A stretch of DNA of 64,000 nucleotides, taken from NCBI RefSeq assembly GCF_003202755.1, contig NZ_QGLK01000001.1:310001-374000 (forward strand), written 5' to 3'. The translations under genes were made by a program, and so were the position numbers. This DNA is from Bifidobacterium asteroides (GTDB lineage: Bacteria > Actinomycetota > Actinomycetes > Actinomycetales > Bifidobacteriaceae). Shown here piece after piece: positions 34,148-41,543 of this stretch (position 1 is its first letter; every line of letters begins with the position of its first letter). The notes beneath the pieces were generated by a model that saw only the letters and a program-made list of their open reading frames with translations, ran no database searches and was not told the origin of the DNA.

Positions 34148-36676
34148 ATGGATGCTGGTCCCGTTAAGCTGCTGAGTCTCATTGCCGATAAGAGCAAGCG
34201 TTTTATTGTCCCTGTATATCAGCGCCCCTATTCGTGGGATAAGGAACAATGCGAGCAGCTTTGGAACGATGTGCTCGCTATTGAGCGTTTACACGAGAGC
34301 GCCCATTTCATGGGTTCGCTGGTCTGGATTCAAGAGGGCACCATGGGCGCCGATGGGGTGACGCCAGCCCTCATTATCGATGGTCAGCAGAGAATTACAA
34401 CTGTCAATCTTCTCTTAGCGGCACTTGCTGACTATGCAGACAGCCACCAAAGCCAGGCCAATGAGTTGCAGTTTTCCTGCGAAGAACTCACAAGAGAATA
34501 TCTGATTGATTTTTCTCGTGAAGGCGAGGGGCATTATCGTTTATGCCTATCGCAGGGTGATTGTGACACATACGAGTCCATCATTCACCATTTGGAAAAT
34601 TCTAAAGTTCCGATTACGGGTAAGTCCCGTAGACTTATCGATAACTTCCATTGGTTTAGTCATCAATTGAAGGGTATGAAGGATCCAAACAGTGTGTGGT
34701 CTGGGCTCAGATCCTTGGAGGTAGTGTCGATCTCCTTGACGCAGGGTCAGGATGATCCACAGGCCATCTTCGAGTCCATGAATTCAACTGGTAAGGACCT
34801 GTCGACTGCAGATCTGGTTCGTAATTATGTGCTCATGCGGCAGCCTTTGGAGACTCAAGGGATGTTGTATGAAGATCATTGGAGAAGAATTGAAATAGCG
34901 CTAGGCGTGGACGTCTACGATGACGTTTTTGATGATTTTCTCTATGATTGGCTTGCCATCATCAACGCCCCCAGACCAGTGCCTACACGAGACGTATATC
35001 GGTTCTTTAAAGACTACGTGACCAACAATGGCTACGATAACCATGGTCAAATAGTCGGGCTTCTTGATCAGATGAGCAAGTTTGCCGGGTACTATTCGCG
35101 CATTACTTCGAGCTCGGTGGATGATCCTGAAATAGATCGATTGTTTGATCGTATCCGTGCTCTGAATATGTCTGTCATCAACCCCTTGCTCATGACCCTT
35201 TTGGATGATTACCAGGAGGGGGATGACCTCTTCAGCCGCAGTGATTTTGTATCCATGTTGAAGTTGTTGGAGAGTTATCTCTTCCGCCGCATTGCCTGCC
35301 AGATGTCCAACAACGGGCTGAACCGGTTTTCGCTTTCGGTCATAGCACGTCTCAGACAGATAAAGGAAGACGGGTCACCCGACTATCGGCAGGCTTTTGA
35401 AGCAGCCTTGCTGGGCGGTGCCGGTACAAGTCATCGGATGCCTGATGATAATGAATTTCGTCAGACCCTTCTTTCGCGCGACTTCTATCCCTTTTCGCGT
35501 TGTTATTACATGTTGACAACACTGGAGAACGCGTACCATCCTAAGAACCCGATCGACTTCTCCTCCAGGAATTACACCATTGAGCATATTCTGCCCCAGA
35601 ATGCGCTCGCTCATGAGCAGTGGCGGCAAATGTTGGGTGCTGATTGCGAACGGGTTTTTGCGGAGCATGTCAACAAGCTGGGTAATTTAACTCTGACCGC
35701 TTATAACTCGGAACTCTCAGATGGGCTGTTTAAGCAGAAGAGGGATCGAATTGTCGGTGGGTATCAGGATGAATACCTGTCTATTTCACGTGAGTTGCGT
35801 GGTGCGGAGACATGGAACGCTGAGTCCATCGAGGCTAGGACGCGTCGGCTAGCCGATGAGGCTTTGCAAGTCTGGTCTATGCCGAAGATCGATCGTGCGA
35901 TTATCGACAAGTACCAGGCTGATAAGCAGGCGAAGATTCCGGCAAAGACGGTTTCTTTGCACATGTTGGGTGCCAGTGGCCTGCTGAAGCCCGGCGATCA
36001 ACTCGAAAGCCTTTCCCGTAAGTATGAAGCTAGTGCTCTGATTACTGAAGAGATGATGATTAGGGTTTCGGACGGGCGTGAATTTGAGAGTCCCTCGTCG
36101 GCAGCTTCGCATGTTCTCAAATTGGCTGGGGCGAGCAGCAGCTCAATCAATGGCTGGACGTTCTGGGGGCATGGAGGCATCAGCCTTGACGAGTTTCGTT
36201 CTCGTTACCGGGTTTCGCAAGGTGATATGGAGTCTCTGGACCGCTCGAAGGTGAGGGCCATGTTCTGGGATGGGTTCGTCGACTTCTGCAAAGCTAGGAA
36301 TGACTTCATGTCCGCTTTCGGCTCGGCCTTTGCCAGAACCGACCATACGAAGTACCGGCTGAGTTTTGGCTCGCCCGTTTCTGGCTGCAATCTGGCAGGC
36401 CTCATCGGCATCAGGGACGGGTATGCCACCGTTGAATTCCTCTTTCATGATCCTGCGCGATATGCGGACTTCCTTGAGCAAAAGTCTCAGGTCGAGAGCG
36501 ACCTGTCAGGCCAGGAGGGTGATTTGGGCTGGGATGATAAGGATGTAGACAAGAAGTCACGCCACCTGACTCTGACTAGGCGTACTGATTACAAACAAGA
36601 CCAATGGGATGATATCTATCGCTGGCTGGCCGACGCTTTGCTCAAGATGAAAAGCGTCAGCAAATACGTCCGCTAG
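34148..36676 (+). CDS. DUF262-DUF1524-DUF4357-DUF4268 protein, GmrSD-like candidate defence nuclease
   Basis: A single-chain protein of about 842 residues. The DUF262 (GmrS-type NTP-dependent) part has VPVYQRPYSW near residue 25 and DGQQRITT near residue 78. The DUF1524 (GmrD-type HNH nuclease) part has IEHILPQN near residue 477 and KLGNLTLTAYN near residue 512, with the expected His and Asn residues. A DUF4357-like module follows (residues 615-675, FESPSSAASHVL...NGWTFW) and then a DUF4268-like C-terminus (residues 700-842). GmrSD relatives are type IV restriction enzymes acting on modified phage DNA, so a similar role is likely. Codon use is AT-richer than in flanking ddl and mscS, suggesting acquisition. 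ATG 34148 has AAGG five bases upstream. Confidence 0.85.
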   Translation: MDAGPVKLLSLIADKSKRFIVPVYQRPYSWDKEQCEQLWNDVLAIERLHESAHFMGSLVWIQEGTMGADGVTPALIIDGQQRITTVNLLLAALADYADSHQSQANELQFSCEELTREYLIDFSREGEGHYRLCLSQGDCDTYESIIHHLENSKVPITGKSRRLIDNFHWFSHQLKGMKDPNSVWSGLRSLEVVSISLTQGQDDPQAIFESMNSTGKDLSTADLVRNYVLMRQPLETQGMLYEDHWRRIEIALGVDVYDDVFDDFLYDWLAIINAPRPVPTRDVYRFFKDYVTNNGYDNHGQIVGLLDQMSKFAGYYSRITSSSVDDPEIDRLFDRIRALNMSVINPLLMTLLDDYQEGDDLFSRSDFVSMLKLLESYLFRRIACQMSNNGLNRFSLSVIARLRQIKEDGSPDYRQAFEAALLGGAGTSHRMPDDNEFRQTLLSRDFYPFSRCYYMLTTLENAYHPKNPIDFSSRNYTIEHILPQNALAHEQWRQMLGADCERVFAEHVNKLGNLTLTAYNSELSDGLFKQKRDRIVGGYQDEYLSISRELRGAETWNAESIEARTRRLADEALQVWSMPKIDRAIIDKYQADKQAKIPAKTVSLHMLGASGLLKPGDQLESLSRKYEASALITEEMMIRVSDGREFESPSSAASHVLKLAGASSSSINGWTFWGHGGISLDEFRSRYRVSQGDMESLDRSKVRAMFWDGFVDFCKARNDFMSAFGSAFARTDHTKYRLSFGSPVSGCNLAGLIGIRDGYATVEFLFHDPARYADFLEQKSQVESDLSGQEGDLGWDDKDVDKKSRHLTLTRRTDYKQDQWDDIYRWLADALLKMKSVSKYVR

Positions 36677-36702
36677 TGATTTGGGGCCCAAACCTAAAGC
36701 AA

Positions 36703-37608
36703 TCAGTTGGCTTGGTCTACATCGTTCTCTGATTGGAGCTCGGCCTCCTGGACCAGATAGTCCTGGCCGGCAAGAGCGCGGGTGGCGGCATCCTGCATAT
36801 CGGCGGCGATGACGCCCTGCTTGGCGAACATGACCACTTGGCCCTTGATGCCATAAGGGGTGAAGCCCTGGAGCTGGACAATGGGCGGGTTGGATGGCAT
36901 GGCCATGCCCTTGGTTGTCTGAGCCACCACCTGTGCAATGGAGTGGGAGGACTTGGCTATATCGGCATCTCCTCGCAGGGTGAAGGGAACCGTAGTGGCG
37001 GCTTCGCCGGCCTCGGTGATTTTCTCAAGCGCCGTGGTGTTGAGGATGGAGTTGGGGATCAGCAGCTGGTTGCCGGTCCTGTCGATGACGATGGTATGAC
37101 GCCAGGTCACATCGCGGACGGTTCCGGTGGTGCCCTGGATGGTGATGATGTCGCCGGGCTGGACCACCTTGCTGACCATCAGTCCGAAGCCGCCGACGAT
37201 GTTGGCAATTGTATCCTTCAATCCGAAGGAGAGCGCCAGGCCGCTGACGCCCAGGGCGGCGACCACTGTGGATGGGTTGATCCCGAAGACGGGTTGCAGG
37301 ACTGTGGCAGCAGCGAAGATCCAGATCAGGGCGCGGACGATGTTGACGAAGATGGAAGCACTGGGCAGGTTGGTCCGTTCCAGGGCACGTCGCATGGCCG
37401 CCGCTACGATCTTGGAGATCAAGGCAGCGCAGACAGCCACGACGATCAGAAGGACGATCTTTCCGAAATTCTGGCGGAACCAGTAGATGACGGCATCGCT
37501 GAAGCTGGAGATGGCCTGTTCGGACCTTCCCATGGGATCCTTGTTCGTAGCGATGATTGTGCTGGTTAGGGCTGGAATTTCACTGGCAAAATTGGCGGTC
37601 AGATTCAT
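36703..37608 (-). CDS. mscS: MscS-family small-conductance mechanosensitive channel
   Basis: A membrane channel that releases solutes on hypo-osmotic shock. The protein of 301 residues has three hydrophobic segments: a loosely defined first one, the second at IVLLIVVAVCAALI, and the pore helix near residue 120 with the Ala/Gly-rich VVAALGVSGLALSFGLKDTIANIVGG. The cytoplasmic beta domain follows (PGDIITIQGTTGTVRDVTWRHTIV, IPNS). The ATG at 37608 overlaps the stop of the GNAT gene as ATGA, so the two are translationally coupled; the 23-codon upstream extension is the neighbour's sequence. Confidence 0.9.
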   Translation of the reverse strand: MNLTANFASEIPALTSTIIATNKDPMGRSEQAISSFSDAVIYWFRQNFGKIVLLIVVAVCAALISKIVAAAMRRALERTNLPSASIFVNIVRALIWIFAAATVLQPVFGINPSTVVAALGVSGLALSFGLKDTIANIVGGFGLMVSKVVQPGDIITIQGTTGTVRDVTWRHTIVIDRTGNQLLIPNSILNTTALEKITEAGEAATTVPFTLRGDADIAKSSHSIAQVVAQTTKGMAMPSNPPIVQLQGFTPYGIKGQVVMFAKQGVIAADMQDAATRALAGQDYLVQEAELQSENDVDQAN

Positions 37609-38057
37609 GAGGCCTGGTCCTCTGGCTCGTTTCCGGTGCTGACTGTCAGGGGCTTGTCCATCCAGATGTGCGGGCATCCCTCGTCCTGGTCATGAATGCC
37701 CATGTCCCTATAGCCTAAAGACTTATAGAAGCCCGCCACCCGTTCCTGGGCGTGAAGCGTGAGCCGGTCGGCCCCGCGGCTCCGAGCGGTTTCCTCAGCC
37801 TTGCCTACCAAATTGGCGCCCAGGTGCTGACCGCGGTAGGGCTTAAGAACGGCCAAGCGGCCAAGGGTCCATGCCTTGCCACGGTCGGGAAAGATTCGGC
37901 ATACACCGACGGGATCATCCCCATCGTAGGCCACGATGTGAAGACTGACATCGTCGGTTGGGTCGAACTCGTTGTGAAAGCCCTGCTCCTCCACGAATAC
38001 GGTCGTACGGATGGCCTTGGCATCCTCGGGAATGGCCTTGTTCACCTCATACCGCAT
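37605..38057 (-). CDS. GNAT-family N-acetyltransferase (ElaA-like)
   Basis: A protein of 150 residues with the GNAT fold. The acetyl-CoA loop R/QxxGxG/A is seen as YRGQHLGANLV near residue 77, with the preceding beta strand GRLAVLKP, and the ending HAQERVAGFYKSLGYRDMG is typical of ElaA-type members. GAGGAGG lies before the ATG at 38057. The acceptor is unknown. It is the first gene of a two-gene operon with mscS (ATGA overlap). Confidence 0.88.
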   Translation of the reverse strand: MRYEVNKAIPEDAKAIRTTVFVEEQGFHNEFDPTDDVSLHIVAYDGDDPVGVCRIFPDRGKAWTLGRLAVLKPYRGQHLGANLVGKAEETARSRGADRLTLHAQERVAGFYKSLGYRDMGIHDQDEGCPHIWMDKPLTVSTGNEPEDQAS

Positions 38058-38252
38058 GCTTCCTCCTCGCCACAGTCCTATGCTGCCTCCAATCTACCAA
38101 GCCAGACCCTTGGCGTGAACGGATGTCCGCAACAGGTTGACGAATGGTACGTATGGCTGCAGGCTGTCTGACCCAGACGATTACATGGACAGGGACTCTG
38201 TAAGCAGTGTGAGCTTGCAGAAGTGACAGTGAAGTGACACAGGAACGATGGG

Positions 38253-38930
38253 ATGGCCATGGACAAGGACTCAAAACTGACAAGTGCGACTGGCGGAGCT
38301 GGTAAAGGGAATTGGCGCTCGCAGAAGGAGCGGATGCTTGCTGGCGAGCTTTATGACGCATCGGATCCCGACCTGAGCCAGCTGCGGGTCAAAGCCCACG
38401 AACTTTGCCGTCTTTTCAACGCGTCTTCCGAGCAGGAGCGGGAACTGCGCAGTCGGCTTCTGGACGATCTAGTGCCCGAACATGGTCAGGACGTGGACTT
38501 TATGGGGCCTATCTACTTCGACTATGGGTGCTTCACCAAGCTCGGCTCGCGCATCTTCGCCAATTTCAACTTCACTGTTCTGGATACTTGCCCTGTGCAG
38601 ATTGGCGACGATGTGATGATCGGCCCCAACGTCACCCTGGCAACCCCCCTGCATCCCCTGCGGTGGCAGGAGCGGAATCTGAGACGCCATGAGGATGGCA
38701 CCCTCTACGACTACGAGTTGGGCGCCCCGATCACCATCGGATCCAACTGCTGGCTGGCATCAAACGTGACTGTGGCCGGGGGAGTGACCATCTGCGATGG
38801 GGCGGTCATCGGGGCTGGATCCGTGGTCACCCATGACATCGCGCCTGACTCCCTGGCCGTAGGCGTGCCCTGCCGAGTAATTCGGACCATCACCGAGGCT
38901 GATCGGATGGAACTGCCAGGGGAGGGCTGA
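38253..38930 (+). CDS. Maltose/galactoside O-acetyltransferase family protein (LacA/Maa-like)
   Basis: Left-handed beta-helix acetyltransferase of about 225 residues that transfers acetyl groups from CoA to sugars. The N-terminal Mac domain (SQKERMLAGELYDASDPDL...) precedes hexapeptide repeats; the catalytic His is in ATPLHPL near residue 131, and the C-terminal turns read GSNCWLASNVTVAGGVTI, GAVIGAGSVVTHDI. A 20-residue Ser/Gly/Lys-rich N-terminal extension is unusual. The 3' end overlaps the convergent ABC ATPase gene by 41 bp, so no terminator separates them. Confidence 0.9.
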   Translation: MAMDKDSKLTSATGGAGKGNWRSQKERMLAGELYDASDPDLSQLRVKAHELCRLFNASSEQERELRSRLLDDLVPEHGQDVDFMGPIYFDYGCFTKLGSRIFANFNFTVLDTCPVQIGDDVMIGPNVTLATPLHPLRWQERNLRRHEDGTLYDYELGAPITIGSNCWLASNVTVAGGVTICDGAVIGAGSVVTHDIAPDSLAVGVPCRVIRTITEADRMELPGEG

Positions 38931-39702
38931 AGGCTTCCTGGTCTGGAACAGCATCCATGCTGGCCAGCTGCTGGGCTATGGTCTGCGGGTTTCCGCCCGG
39001 GCATGCCGCCTGAATGCGCCCGTCCTGGAGAAAGATGACGCGGTGGGCCCGGGCGGCGACGTTGGGGTCGTGGGTCACCATGAGGATGGTCTGGCCGCTG
39101 CGGACGGCCAGGTCGAAGAGGTCCATGACCTCCCGCGAGCTATGGGTGTCCAGGGCGCCGGTGGGCTCGTCAGCCATGATGATCTCCGGGCTGGCGGCGA
39201 GAGACCTGGCGATGGCCACGCGCTGCTGCTGGCCACCGCTCATGTCGGCCGGATAGGTGTTGGCGTACCCTTCCAACCCGACGTTCGACAGGGCAGACAG
39301 GGCCGCTTGGGCGGAGATTCTTCTGCCGCCGAAGAGGCTGGACAGCATGGTGTTCTGTAGGCAGGTGAAGGCGTTGACCAGGTTATAGTCCTGGAAGACG
39401 AAGCCGATATGGTCGCGCCGAAGCCTGGTCAACTCCCTCTCTTTCATTCGTGTCAGATCCTCCCCGGCGATGGCTACCTTGCCCTGCCTAACTTGGAGCA
39501 GTCCTGCGGCGCAATAGAGGAGGGTCGACTTACCGGCGCCTGAAGGACCCATGATGGCTGTCCAAGTCCCCGCCGGACATTCCAGGCTGATTTCGTCCAA
39601 CACTCTTGTGCCTTGCTTCTGCCGGGTTCCGTAGTCGTAGCAGACCTTGTCCAGAGTGAGCGGAATCTGTGCGTATGGATCCTTAGCCATTCGATGCTGC
39701 AT
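38890..39702 (-). CDS. ABC transporter ATP-binding protein (MacB/LolD type), orphan
   Basis: An ATPase of 270 residues with Walker A GPSGAGKST, Q-loop VFQDYNLV, signature MSGGQQQR, Walker B IIMADEPTGALD and the switch THDP. The FQDYNLVNAFT and DEPTGALD forms are characteristic of exporters that pair with FtsX-like permeases, often for antimicrobial peptides or lipoproteins. AAGGAAGG lies six bases before ATG 39702. No FtsX-like permease is found on either side, so it is an orphan. Its C-terminal 30 residues (Pro- and Gln-rich) overlap the convergent acetyltransferase gene. Confidence 0.87.
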   Translation of the reverse strand: MQHRMAKDPYAQIPLTLDKVCYDYGTRQKQGTRVLDEISLECPAGTWTAIMGPSGAGKSTLLYCAAGLLQVRQGKVAIAGEDLTRMKERELTRLRRDHIGFVFQDYNLVNAFTCLQNTMLSSLFGGRRISAQAALSALSNVGLEGYANTYPADMSGGQQQRVAIARSLAASPEIIMADEPTGALDTHSSREVMDLFDLAVRSGQTILMVTHDPNVAARAHRVIFLQDGRIQAACPGGNPQTIAQQLASMDAVPDQEAFSPPLAVPSDQPR

Positions 39703-40098
39703 CGTTGCCTTCCTTTCGGTCGTCGCCTGCCAGGTCTCTTCTTCTATGAGACCATGGCGAGAGCTCCTGTCAGGGTGTTTTCAGGGTCGAATCGGGGACA
39801 GTTCAGGGTGGAATCCGCAGGATTCGCATTTGCTCCTGAAGGGTATGTATCGTGAACGTAGAGGGGTCGCACCTCTTGCCAGAAGGGGGGATTGATGGGC
39901 GAATCGTCATCAGGATGCCAGGGATCTAGTAATTGCTTATTTCCTTGGAATTGCAAGGATGCAACCGTCGGTTGACAGCAAATATCGGTGTCTTCGCCGG
40001 GTGCAACCCAAAGCTGGTGGCGGTCGGAGCCCTGCACGTTTCATCATGGTCTCGTTGCTGGTTGAATCGGCATTCTGTCGATCGGGAGAAAGAACATT
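39703..40098. other. Gene-free spacer between the orphan ATPase and an XRE regulator
   Basis: Nearly 400 bp between divergent genes without a supported reading frame. It contains small inverted repeats: GAATCC-GCA-GGATTC (39811-39825), TCCTTG-N6-CAAGGA (39942-39959) and the odd palindrome CAACCG-T-CGGTTG (39962-39974). The last overlaps a TTGACA, so it is the best operator candidate for the downstream XRE gene. No remnant of an FtsX permease was recognised. Confidence 0.4.
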
Positions 40099-41124
40099 AT
40101 GAGTTTCAGAACCAACGTGCAGTATCTGCGTTCGCAACGCAATATGACTCAGGAGCAGCTGGCCATGCTGGTGGGGGTGTCTCGTCAGGCGGTATCCAAG
40201 TGGGAGTCGGACAAGGCATATCCTGAGATGGACAAGCTTCTGGCCATCTGTGACCTCTTCGGCTGCACCCTTGATGACCTGGTCCTGGGCGATGTTCGGC
40301 ATCCGGGTTCAGGGCAGCGTGCGTCCAAGCCTGACCATCAGGATGCCGCCCAGGCGACTTCGACAACCCATGCGACTGTGCCTGTTCAGTCTGCTATGGA
40401 AGACGTGACCGGCTACGCATCCTTCAGCAATGCTTACAGTCTTCGGATGGCTTTCGGCATCGCCCTTATCATGCTGGGACTGGCTTTCGGTGGTCTCTTT
40501 GCCGGAGTCAGCCAGCCGACCGACGCACAGAATGGTCTGGCCTTTCTTGCTCTGATGATCGGCATCGTCCTGGGACTGGCCTTTCTGATACCGGCGGTTT
40601 CCGCCAGGAGGGATTTCCGCCGCAGACATCCCTATGTGGCGGATTTCTATACCGATGAGGAGCGCTCGCGAGTATACCGGCAGACTACCTGGGAGCTGGT
40701 CTGTGGTTTGGCTGTCGTGCTCTTGGATGTGGGGATCAACTCTGCTGGGTTCCTGGTCTGGGGCTGGCCCCATCAGGTCAGAGGGTTTGTCTTCTTTCTT
40801 CTTCTGGCTCTGGGGATCTTCCTACTAGTCCATGCGGGAACGAGCCACAGAATGATGAACCTCCGGGCCTACAACAGGCAGATTGATTCCGTCGATGACG
40901 GTCGCTGGGACACCTATCGTTACGAGCACCGGATAAGCAATGCCATCAGCGGAGTCATCATGGGCCTTTGCACGCTGGTGGCCCTGACCATGCTCTTCTC
41001 CGGCAATTACGACAACCTTTTTGGTTGGCGCATCCCATTCTGGGCCATCTGGATCATCGGCGGGGTATTTTGCGGAGTGCTTCAGTCTCTGATTGGCATC
41101 TTCCGCAAGCCTCCTCGTGCCTGA
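40099..41124 (+). CDS. XRE-family helix-turn-helix protein with C-terminal membrane domain
   Basis: A protein of 341 residues. The N-terminal Cro/C1-type HTH (residues 5-60) reads LRSQRNMTQEQLAMLVGVSRQAVSKWESDKAYPEMDKLLAICDLFG. A polar linker (residues 70-100) is followed by about six hydrophobic segments in three pairs (residues 115-340). This architecture suits a membrane-tethered regulator that senses membrane or cell-envelope signals. GGGAGAAAG is upstream of the ATG. The neighbour on the left is a divergent MacB-type ATPase, a combination seen in antimicrobial-peptide responses, but the link is inference. Confidence 0.85.
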   Translation: MSFRTNVQYLRSQRNMTQEQLAMLVGVSRQAVSKWESDKAYPEMDKLLAICDLFGCTLDDLVLGDVRHPGSGQRASKPDHQDAAQATSTTHATVPVQSAMEDVTGYASFSNAYSLRMAFGIALIMLGLAFGGLFAGVSQPTDAQNGLAFLALMIGIVLGLAFLIPAVSARRDFRRRHPYVADFYTDEERSRVYRQTTWELVCGLAVVLLDVGINSAGFLVWGWPHQVRGFVFFLLLALGIFLLVHAGTSHRMMNLRAYNRQIDSVDDGRWDTYRYEHRISNAISGVIMGLCTLVALTMLFSGNYDNLFGWRIPFWAIWIIGGVFCGVLQSLIGIFRKPPRA

Positions 41125-41134
41125 GACCGTTAAT

Positions 41135-41163
41135 TTGCCTTACCTAACAGAATGTAGTAGTCT
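41135..41163 (+). promoter_or_regulatory. Promoter of rpmB
   Basis: TTGCCT (41135-41140), a 17-bp spacer and TAGTCT (41158-41163) form a sigma-70-like promoter about 85 bp before the rpmB start. Confidence 0.5.
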
Positions 41164-41248
41164 AACAAAGTTGTGTGTTCATCCGTAACCCTGTGCTGCG
41201 GGCAAGAACACCTGGGACGACTTGGAAAACAACGTAAAGGAAGTCATC

Positions 41249-41443
41249 ATGGCAGCTCGTTGCGCGGTGTGCGGCAAGGGCCCGCAGACCGGTTACAGTG
41301 TTTCTCATTCGCATATCCGGAACAAGCGCATCTTCCGCCCCAACCTGCAGTCGGTGCACACCACCGTTGATGGTCAGAACGTGCGTCTGCGCGTCTGCGT
41401 CAAGTGCCTCAAGGCCGGCAAGGTGCAGCGCGTCGCCGCCTGA
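41249..41443 (+). CDS. rpmB: 50S ribosomal protein L28
   Basis: A 64-residue ribosomal protein of the large subunit. The N-terminal [21 protein letters not shown] is diagnostic for L28; Cys pairs at CAVC and CVKC suggest the zinc-binding (C+) form. AAAGGAAG lies about seven bases before the ATG at 41249; the frame extends nine codons further upstream without similarity. It has its own promoter and is followed by a strong terminator, so it is monocistronic. Confidence 0.96.
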   Translation: MAARCAVCGKGPQTGYSVSHSHIRNKRIFRPNLQSVHTTVDGQNVRLRVCVKCLKAGKVQRVAA

Positions 41444-41467
41444 AGGCGGTTCATCGGTCGTATTGGG

Positions 41468-41500
41468 ACCCCCGGGGGCAAAGCTCCGGGGGTTCTTGTC
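41468..41500 (+). terminator. Intrinsic terminator after rpmB
   Basis: ACCCCCGG (41468-41475) and CCGGGGGT (41486-41493) form a perfect 8-bp GC-rich stem with a 10-nt loop, followed by TCTTGTC. It separates rpmB from recG. Confidence 0.8.
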
Positions 41501-41543
41501 ATCCTGAGGGATGATGATCGGCGCTTGCGGGAGGTGATCGGGT

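Noticed and set aside
33110-34249. 379-codon minus-strand frame over ddl
   Set aside because: Shadow frame, covers ddl and the start of the DUF262 gene without any family match.
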